DNA of 64,000 nt from Venatoribacter cucullus. GTDB taxonomy: Bacteria > Pseudomonadota > Gammaproteobacteria > Pseudomonadales > Oceanobacteraceae. The DNA is taken from positions 930,001 through 994,000 of the forward strand of contig NZ_CP046056.1 of the NCBI RefSeq assembly GCF_016132445.1, read 5' to 3'. The notes below the pieces were generated by a model. That model made no database searches. It saw only the letters and a program-made list of their open reading frames with translations, and was not told the DNA's origin. Below, in pieces: positions 58,231 through 64,000 of this stretch; the first letter of the stretch is position 1, and every line of letters starts with the position of its first letter. A program made the position numbers and the translations under genes.

Positions 58231-59562
58231 ATGAAATACGCCTTACCGGATAAAACCCCCGACATTGCTGCCCCGGCGGTAGCCTTGCAGGTACATCCGT
58301 GGCGGTCAGCGTTGTATGAGGAACTGCATAACCGGCCATCGCCGGTTATTGAAGGGCCCTGTCAGGTTACGCATTTTACGGTGGTACTGAACGACAATCG
58401 TAAAGCCCTGCACGACCATGTGGTGGACCTGTGCAAGCGCTTCAGTGTGCCGGCACCGGCGCAGGATTCCTCCTGTCTGTATCAGGATTTCGGTGGTTTT
58501 GAACTGCGCTGGGAACGGCACATGGAGTTTGCCAACTTCACCTTTATTTGCCCGGATACCAGCCCCTTTGCGCCGGATGCCTTAGGCAATGTGCCGAAAG
58601 ACTGGCTGGCGGCGTTACCCGGCGAATTAGTAGTGGCCCTGAACCTGGCCGTGGTGAATACCCCGCCGGACGACAAACAGCTGCAACGCTGGTTTGAAGG
58701 CCAGCGGGTGTCCGGTGCCTGGGTGGCAGACGAAAAAGCTCAGGTGTGGACCGCGTTTAAACTGCACAGCGATGGTTTTGGCCGCATGGTTGCCTGCAAC
58801 CATGGTTTAACTCCGTATCAGAGCGGGCGACTGGTGCAGCGCCTGTTCGAACTGGAAACCTACCGCTTAATGTCGCTGCTGGCGTTGCCCATTGCCCGGC
58901 AGATGGGCGGCGAGCTGGCGCAGGTGGAGGAAAATCTGGCCACCCTGAACCAGAGCATTTCGGATATTGATGCCGGCAAAGATGAGCGGGTATTGCTGCA
59001 GGAATTATCGCAACTGGCGGCCGAAGTAGAACGCCATCGCAGTGATACCAACTTCCGCTTCTCGGCGGCGGTGGCCTATCACGATCTGGTTCGTGACCGC
59101 CTGCGCCAGTTAAAAGAAAGCCCGATTGAAGGCATGCAGAGCCTGCGGGAATTTCTGGAGCGGCGGTTAACGCCGGGTATTAAAACCTGTAACTCGGTAC
59201 GCGACCGGCTGGAAGATTTATCGCGTCGTATCAGCCGCACCACCAGTTTGCTGCGCACCCGGGTGGATTTATCCATTCAGGAACAAAACCAGCACCTGCT
59301 GTCGTCGATGAACCGCCGCAGCCAGCTGCAACTGCGGCTGCAACAAACGGTAGAAGGGTTATCGGTGGTGGCCATTGGTTACTATCTGGTGTCATTGCTG
59401 GGGATCGGTTTTGCCGGAGCAGTAGCCTATGGTTTGCCGTTCAACACCGATGTTGCCAAAGGCATTGCTGTTCCCATCGTATTGGCGGTGGTGTATTGGG
59501 GTGTGCACCGGGTGAAGTCGCACATCGTGCGCCGGAATCCTGACGCTCAGAAGGATAAATGA
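58231..59562 (+). CDS. DUF3422-family membrane protein
   Basis: A 443-residue protein starting at 58231 (MKYALPDKTPDI), 13 bases after the YihY gene. The N-terminal part is soluble (HNRPSPVIEGPCQVTHF, WERHMEFANFTFICP), followed by a helical middle and two C-terminal membrane helices (about 382-430). The family is widely distributed and uncharacterised. Probably co-transcribed with the YihY gene. Confidence 0.9.
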   Translation: MKYALPDKTPDIAAPAVALQVHPWRSALYEELHNRPSPVIEGPCQVTHFTVVLNDNRKALHDHVVDLCKRFSVPAPAQDSSCLYQDFGGFELRWERHMEFANFTFICPDTSPFAPDALGNVPKDWLAALPGELVVALNLAVVNTPPDDKQLQRWFEGQRVSGAWVADEKAQVWTAFKLHSDGFGRMVACNHGLTPYQSGRLVQRLFELETYRLMSLLALPIARQMGGELAQVEENLATLNQSISDIDAGKDERVLLQELSQLAAEVERHRSDTNFRFSAAVAYHDLVRDRLRQLKESPIEGMQSLREFLERRLTPGIKTCNSVRDRLEDLSRRISRTTSLLRTRVDLSIQEQNQHLLSSMNRRSQLQLRLQQTVEGLSVVAIGYYLVSLLGIGFAGAVAYGLPFNTDVAKGIAVPIVLAVVYWGVHRVKSHIVRRNPDAQKDK

Positions 59563-59595
59563 CGTCAGGATAACTGACAGATATCCGACGCGAAG

Positions 59596-59615
59596 CGGCC
59601 CTGATGGGCCGTTTT
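59596..59615 (+). terminator. Rho-independent terminator
   Basis: CGGCCC-tgat-GGGCCG followed by TTTTGCTTTT. Confidence 0.8.
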
Positions 59616-59757
59616 GCTTTTCAGCTTGTTGATTTTATTGGTTTTTTTAAGTTGGCCCGGGGTTTGCTGTGTACACATAGTATTAAGCGTCTTGCGCCCG
59701 GCTTCCGGCAGCGCGCATTGACCTACCAACGACCCTAATCATCAGGCCGAGGCATCT

Positions 59758-60465
59758 ATGGATATCAACCCCACCAACAGCTACCAGAACATGCTGAATA
59801 TGCTGGGTAAGGGCAGTAGTCAGAATACCGACGGCCAGCCTGCTGCCACAGATGCCAACGCCGGCAAGGTTAAAGCGGCCAGCCAGACCTCTGGTTCAGC
59901 TACCACCAGCCGCGCCAGCGATGCCAATGCCTACAGCGATAAAGTGTCACTTTCGTACCGGGCAGAAAAACTCAGCAAAATCAGCACAGAATTTTTTGGC
60001 GGCACCATTCAGTCCAGCCAGATTCCGGCCCTTACCCAGCGACTGTATGAAAACGGTTTTCTGAATGACAGCCAATACCGCGATTTAGGCGGCGCGCAGC
60101 AAAAAGTATCGGCCATCAGTCAGGCCAATGCCTTTATCAGCCGGCAGATTCTGGCCGAGCCGGATGGTAATTCTGAGATGGCCCGCCAACTGGTGCAGGT
60201 CGCCAATGTGCTGGCCAATATGGATGCCCCCACCACCCCCGAATTACGCCGCGCCGAAGCCGATGCTTATGAGTTTATGGCCAGCCATAGCGAAGCCTTG
60301 CAGCAGCAGGGCGCTCCGGAAGAACTCCGCCAGGGGTTTACCCGGGTAATGGAAGTGCTGGAAGCGCTGGATAAAGTGCGCAAGCAGGAACAAAGCACCG
60401 GTGCTCTCAGCAGCTATGCCAGTGTGCAGGAAGCCTGGCAGAGTATGCAGAATGATGAAGAATGA
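59758..60465 (+). CDS. Hypothetical soluble protein
   Basis: A 235-residue protein with GAGG ahead of its ATG. The first 65 residues are low-complexity (Ser, Thr, Ala, Asn), probably disordered, followed by a helical domain (AYSDKVSLSYRAEKLSKISTEFF ... EALDKVRKQEQ). No recognised family. Its N-terminal low-complexity region and lack of a signal are similar to flagellar/export-linked regulators, but this is only a likeness. Confidence 0.7.
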   Translation: MDINPTNSYQNMLNMLGKGSSQNTDGQPAATDANAGKVKAASQTSGSATTSRASDANAYSDKVSLSYRAEKLSKISTEFFGGTIQSSQIPALTQRLYENGFLNDSQYRDLGGAQQKVSAISQANAFISRQILAEPDGNSEMARQLVQVANVLANMDAPTTPELRRAEADAYEFMASHSEALQQQGAPEELRQGFTRVMEVLEALDKVRKQEQSTGALSSYASVQEAWQSMQNDEE

Positions 60466-60550
60466 CCGCTGAATTCCGCCTTTTTATACCCCGGTAACCG
60501 GAAAATGGGCTGCCGGGGCGCTTTTGCCTGCGTATAATCCCCGTCAATTC

Positions 60551-60587
60551 GTACTCATTGATCATATTCTGTTAACAGAGTGAGTAC
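60551..60587. promoter_or_regulatory. Nested palindromes upstream of pgm
   Basis: GTACTCA and TGAGTAC flank an inner perfect palindrome TCTGTTAACAGA (60568-60579), just ahead of the GTG start. A TATAAT motif lies at 60533-60538, in a TGCGTATAAT context like an extended -10. The palindromes could be an operator or a leader hairpin. Confidence 0.45.
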
Positions 60588-60614
60588 AGACTTGCGTATT
60601 TTGAGGGAGTTATC

Positions 60615-62192
60615 GTGATCGGATCATTAGTGGATGCTTTTTACACCGTTAAACCGGATGCTGCGGTCGCGGCTCAGCGCGTTGCGTTTGGTACCTCCGG
60701 CCACCGGGGTTCGGCCTTAAAAAATACCTTTAATGAGCTGCATATTCTGGCCATTGCACAGGCCGTGGCCGACTACCGTGCCAACGCCGGAATTACCGGG
60801 CCGTTGTTTTTAGGCCAGGATACCCACGCCTTATCACAACCCTCCTGGGAAGTGGCCCTGCAGGTATTGGCGGCTAACCAGGTGGATGTGCGCATTGCCG
60901 CCAATAATAGGGTAACGGCTACACCGCTGGTGAGCCGGGCCATTCTGGAGTTCAACACCGGTAAAACCACCGGCCTGGCCGATGGTTTAATTATTACGCC
61001 CTCACACAATCCACCGGAAGATGGCGGTATTAAATACAACACCCCCGATGGTGGCCCGGCCGATGCTGATGTGACCGGCTGGATTGAACAGCGCGCGAAT
61101 GATTATTTGCAGAATGGCTGCGTTGATGTAAAGCGTACTGAACTCACAACCGCCCGCGCGCAGGCACAGGAATACGATTACGTTGGCCGCTACATCGCCC
61201 AGCTGGATCAGATTATTGATATGGACGCCATCCGCAACAGCGGCCTGAAGCTGGGTGCTGACCCCATGGGTGGCACAGCGTTGCCGGTGTGGCAGGCATT
61301 GGCAGCCGATACAGCACTGAATATTACTGTGGTTAACGAACAGATTGATCCGGCTTTTGCCTTTATGCCGCCCGATCACGATGGCCGTATCCGTATGGAT
61401 TGCTCCAGCACCGCCGCCATGGCGAACCTGCTGAAGATCCGCAACCAATTTGATATCGCCTTTGGTAATGACCCGGATGCTGACCGCCACGGCATTGTCG
61501 ATGCCGCCGGCTTAATGAACCCCAATCATTTTCTTTGCATGTGCGTGGATTATTTATTAACCCACCGGCCACAGTGGCGCAAAGACTTAAAAATCGGCAA
61601 AACCCTGGTGACCTCGTCGATGATGGACCGTGTGGTGGCGTCGCATCAGCGTGAGCTGTACGAAGTACCGGTCGGATTTAAATGGTTTGTACCGGGTTTA
61701 TTTAACGGTGAGCTGGCCTTTGGCGGTGAAGAAAGTGCCGGCGCCAGTTTCTTAACTCTGGATGGCCAGCCCTGGAGCACCGATAAAGACGGTATTGTGC
61801 TGTGTTTATTGGCCGCCGAAATAACCGCCACCACGGGCTTAACCCCATCGCAATACTATGCCGAACTGGTGGCGCAGCATGGCAATCCGGTGTATCGACG
61901 TATTGATGCGCCGGCCACGCCGGAGCAGAAAGCAGCCTTCAAAAAGCTGACAGCAGCCAGCGTGACCGCGGCCGAACTGGCAGGCTCACCGATTACCGCT
62001 GTGCACACTCAGGCACCCGGTAATGGCGCTGCCATTGGTGGCATTAAAGTAAGCACGGAACAAGGCTGGTTCGCGGCGCGCCCCAGCGGTACTGAAGATA
62101 TTTATAAAATCTATGCCGAAAGTTTTGCCGGTGAGAATCATCTTCAGCAGCTGATTGATGAGGCCAGAGCCTTATTAAGCGGAATTCTGTAG
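60615..62192 (+). CDS. pgm: Phosphoglucomutase
   Basis: Pgm interconverts glucose-1-phosphate and glucose-6-phosphate, feeding sugar-nucleotide synthesis. The 525-residue protein starts with GTG behind GGGAG. The phosphoserine loop VITPSHNPP (here IITPSHNPPEDGGIKYN), the metal-binding DPDADRHG, GFKWFVPGLFNGELAFGGEESAGAS and RPSGTEDIYKIY are all present. It is colinear with E. coli Pgm. The polysaccharide gene at the right edge is a possible consumer of its product. Confidence 0.97.
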   Translation: MIGSLVDAFYTVKPDAAVAAQRVAFGTSGHRGSALKNTFNELHILAIAQAVADYRANAGITGPLFLGQDTHALSQPSWEVALQVLAANQVDVRIAANNRVTATPLVSRAILEFNTGKTTGLADGLIITPSHNPPEDGGIKYNTPDGGPADADVTGWIEQRANDYLQNGCVDVKRTELTTARAQAQEYDYVGRYIAQLDQIIDMDAIRNSGLKLGADPMGGTALPVWQALAADTALNITVVNEQIDPAFAFMPPDHDGRIRMDCSSTAAMANLLKIRNQFDIAFGNDPDADRHGIVDAAGLMNPNHFLCMCVDYLLTHRPQWRKDLKIGKTLVTSSMMDRVVASHQRELYEVPVGFKWFVPGLFNGELAFGGEESAGASFLTLDGQPWSTDKDGIVLCLLAAEITATTGLTPSQYYAELVAQHGNPVYRRIDAPATPEQKAAFKKLTAASVTAAELAGSPITAVHTQAPGNGAAIGGIKVSTEQGWFAARPSGTEDIYKIYAESFAGENHLQQLIDEARALLSGIL

Positions 62193-62243
62193 CTATTGGT
62201 CTATTGTTAACACCAATATCGTTTACGTATCAGGAGCCATGCC

Positions 62244-62303
62244 ATGCCGACCAACTTTGCCAAGCCGGGCTTTGAGATATTACCGGTGGTTGGTGCGGCC
62301 TGA
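62244..62303 (+). CDS. Possible 19-residue micro-ORF or gene fragment
   Basis: ATG at 62244 behind AGGAG gives MPTNFAKPGFEILPVVGAA and a stop. It looks like the start of a normal gene whose rest is lost, or a short leader. An overlapping ATG at 62239 gives a different 31-residue frame. The rest of 62193-62478 has no gene. Confidence 0.3.
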   Translation: MPTNFAKPGFEILPVVGAA

Positions 62304-62448
62304 ATTTATTGTGACAGCAATGTTGCTTCTCTGACGAACAGGTTGAGCGTTCCGGGTTAAGCGTTCTGCGTGCCCGGAATAGTGCTATCAGTTTTGATGA
62401 ACGCTTAACGCCGAAGCCTTGAACAGCTTGGGGTTAATATCTTAGGAA

Positions 62449-62469
62449 ACGGGCCGTCAGGCCCGTTTT
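62449..62469. terminator. Bidirectional terminator
   Basis: ACGGGCC-gtca-GGCCCGT followed by TTTG, between pgm-side sequence and the minus-strand epimerase. Confidence 0.8.
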
Positions 62470-62478
62470 GTTATGCTT

Positions 62479-64000
62479 TTATACACGCCCGGCGTTGAGT
62501 ACCCAGTCCGGGCACTCGCCTTGTTTGTTGTAGGCCGCCGGTGCTTCCAGCAGCAGGCTGATAACATCTTCCACTTTAAATTCGTGACAGGCTTTATCCA
62601 GCCGGTTCAGCAGGTTGTGGGTTTCCGGCCAGGTCAGATGAACCTCGTTGGCGGTCATAATGCGCGGATGTTCGGTGCCTTCCACGTTGTCGCCAATCAG
62701 CAGCTCTTCGTACAGTTTTTCACCCGGGCGTAAGCCGGTGAATAAAATCTCGATATCACCCTGTGGGTTTTTCAGGCTGCGCTCCGTAAGACCAGACAAA
62801 CGGATCATTTTTTTCGCCAGATCAACAATTCTGACCGGCTCGCCCATATCCAGTACAAAAACATCCCCACCTTTGCCCATGGCACCGGCCTGAATCACCA
62901 GCTGAGAGGCTTCGGGAATGGTCATAAAGTAACGGATAATATCCGGATGGGTAACCGTGATGGGGCCACCGTTTTTAATTTGTTTGCGGAACAGCGGCAC
63001 CACCGAGCCGGAGGAGCCGAGTACATTGCCGAAACGCACCATACAGAACAGGGTGTCGGTTTGGCGCTTGGCCAGTGCCTGCAGCACCAACTCGGCCATA
63101 CGTTTGGAAGCACCCATTACATTAGTGGGGCGCACGGCCTTGTCAGTGGAAATTAATACAAAACGTTCAACCCCGGCAGCAATGGCGGCTTCGGCACAGT
63201 ACCAGGTACCGAATACGTTATTGCGCACGCCTTCAACCACATTATGCTCGACCATGGGCACGTGCTTATACGCCGCCGCGTGGTAAACCGTCTGAACTTT
63301 AAACGTACGGAATACGGTTTCCAGCCGGTTTTGTTTTTGCACGGAACCGAGGATGGAAATAATCGGCACATTAAGCTGATACTGTTCATTCAGCTGCTGC
63401 AGTTCCTGTTCAATGGCATACAGACTGTATTCGTTCAGTTCCAGCAGGATCAGTTTTTCCGGCTGTTGCAGTAAAGCCTGGCGGCATAATTCAGAACCAA
63501 TAGAACCACCGGCGCCGGTAATTAATACGATTTTTCCGTGGATACTTTCTTGTAGCAAGTCAGCACGGGCATCGACCTGGTCGCGGCCCAGCAGGTCTTC
63601 AATATCGACTTCGCGGACTTCTTCAATACGCGCTTTGCCACTGATAATGTCGGGAACCGATGGCGCTGTTAATACTTCGAGATTGTTTTCGGCCAGTTTT
63701 TCGATCAGCAATTTACGTTGCTGAATGCTGGTGCGCCCCAGTGCCAGTACAATTTTTTTAACATGTTGCTGTTCAAGCAGATCGCTCAGATTCAATGGCG
63801 AATAGACCTTCAGGCCATGAATGCTGCTTTTTTGTTTTTTGGGATCATCGTCAATAAAGGCAAACGGCCGGAATTGATTGCTGCTGCTGAGCGCCTGAGC
63901 TAAGGCAATACCTTGCTGACCAGCCCCATAAATAATCACCGGTTCTGATTTGGCTTTGCTGAGCTGGGTTACCACGCTGCGGATAAACAACCGTGGGGTG
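62479..64000 (-). CDS. WbpM/CapD-type nucleotide-sugar dehydratase, N-terminus outside window
   Basis: The frame is open to the right window edge, so the N-terminal membrane domain of this usually 600-660-residue family is missing; about 507 residues are visible. Membrane-anchored NAD-dependent enzymes of this type make UDP- or other sugar intermediates for O-antigen or capsule. The first Rossmann fold shows VIIYGAGQQGIALAQ, the second ITGAGGSIGSELCRQ, and the catalytic segment STDKAVRPTNVMGASKRMAEL has the MxxxK in place of YxxxK. A TTG at 63990 is an in-frame start only if the true one is not further upstream. Confidence 0.93.
   Translation of the reverse strand, partial: TPRLFIRSVVTQLSKAKSEPVIIYGAGQQGIALAQALSSSNQFRPFAFIDDDPKKQKSSIHGLKVYSPLNLSDLLEQQHVKKIVLALGRTSIQQRKLLIEKLAENNLEVLTAPSVPDIISGKARIEEVREVDIEDLLGRDQVDARADLLQESIHGKIVLITGAGGSIGSELCRQALLQQPEKLILLELNEYSLYAIEQELQQLNEQYQLNVPIISILGSVQKQNRLETVFRTFKVQTVYHAAAYKHVPMVEHNVVEGVRNNVFGTWYCAEAAIAAGVERFVLISTDKAVRPTNVMGASKRMAELVLQALAKRQTDTLFCMVRFGNVLGSSGSVVPLFRKQIKNGGPITVTHPDIIRYFMTIPEASQLVIQAGAMGKGGDVFVLDMGEPVRIVDLAKKMIRLSGLTERSLKNPQGDIEILFTGLRPGEKLYEELLIGDNVEGTEHPRIMTANEVHLTWPETHNLLNRLDKACHEFKVEDVISLLLEAPAAYNKQGECPDWVLNAGRV

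Overview
The window is a 64 kb piece of a gammaproteobacterial chromosome. The core genes (a sufBCDSA-type operon with an IscR-like regulator, katG, recJ, pgm, tcdA, a yejK-type gene, an AcrAB-type pump) and the moderately GC-rich codon use suggest a marine member of the Oceanospirillales, possibly close to Thalassolituus or Oceanobacter. That placement is an inference from gene content; no similarity search was possible.

Positions 1 to about 14,487 look like the right-hand part of an integrated genomic island. From the left it carries a truncated membrane protein translationally coupled to a membrane-anchored flavin/ferredoxin reductase, small exported Met- and His-rich proteins, a lipoprotein and a DUF411 protein (a metal-handling flavour). 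An AT-richer stretch follows, with orphan genes and gene remnants, among them a holin-like pseudogene. Next come two very small genes (one a shortened helix-turn-helix protein) and one giant 1,800-residue protein that contains two tyrosine-recombinase catalytic cores in tandem. The island ends in a 31-bp copy of the 3' end of an initiator tRNA gene (14457-14487), just upstream of an intact tRNA-fMet (14544-14620).

From about 15 kb onward the window is core-like. 15-27 kb: a secreted metallo-beta-lactamase-fold hydrolase, a methyltransferase, katG, a penicillin-acylase-family lipoprotein, overlapping folK and folM-like genes, an exported ATP-dependent DNA ligase, recJ, and a DUF4124 gene whose 3' end has expanded into a 14/15-bp tandem repeat. 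27-35 kb: an RND efflux pump without a local outer-membrane channel, the TIGR03546/TIGR03545 pair, and a small unknown gene. 34.5-41.3 kb: the suf iron-sulfur cluster operon (sufB-C-D-S-A, then sufT) with a divergent Rrf2-family regulator and a candidate operator. 41.5-47.6 kb: a chalcone-isomerase-like protein, tcdA, two structured intergenic repeats, a nucleoid-associated protein, apt with a divergent purine permease, a DUF2750 gene and a glutathione peroxidase.

47.7-54.5 kb: a phosphorus-scavenging pair (TonB-dependent receptor then beta-propeller phytase) next to a degenerate GGDEF protein and an AraC-type regulator. 54.5-64 kb: a glutathione S-transferase, a coupled arsC-wrbA-DUF2069 operon, a YihY-family membrane protein, a DUF3422 protein, an unknown gene, pgm, and the C-terminal part of a WbpM/CapD-type sugar epimerase/dehydratase that runs off the window.

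The best candidate for an undescribed system is the tandem-core integrase at 8858-14260, together with its tRNA attachment site and the two small genes beside it.
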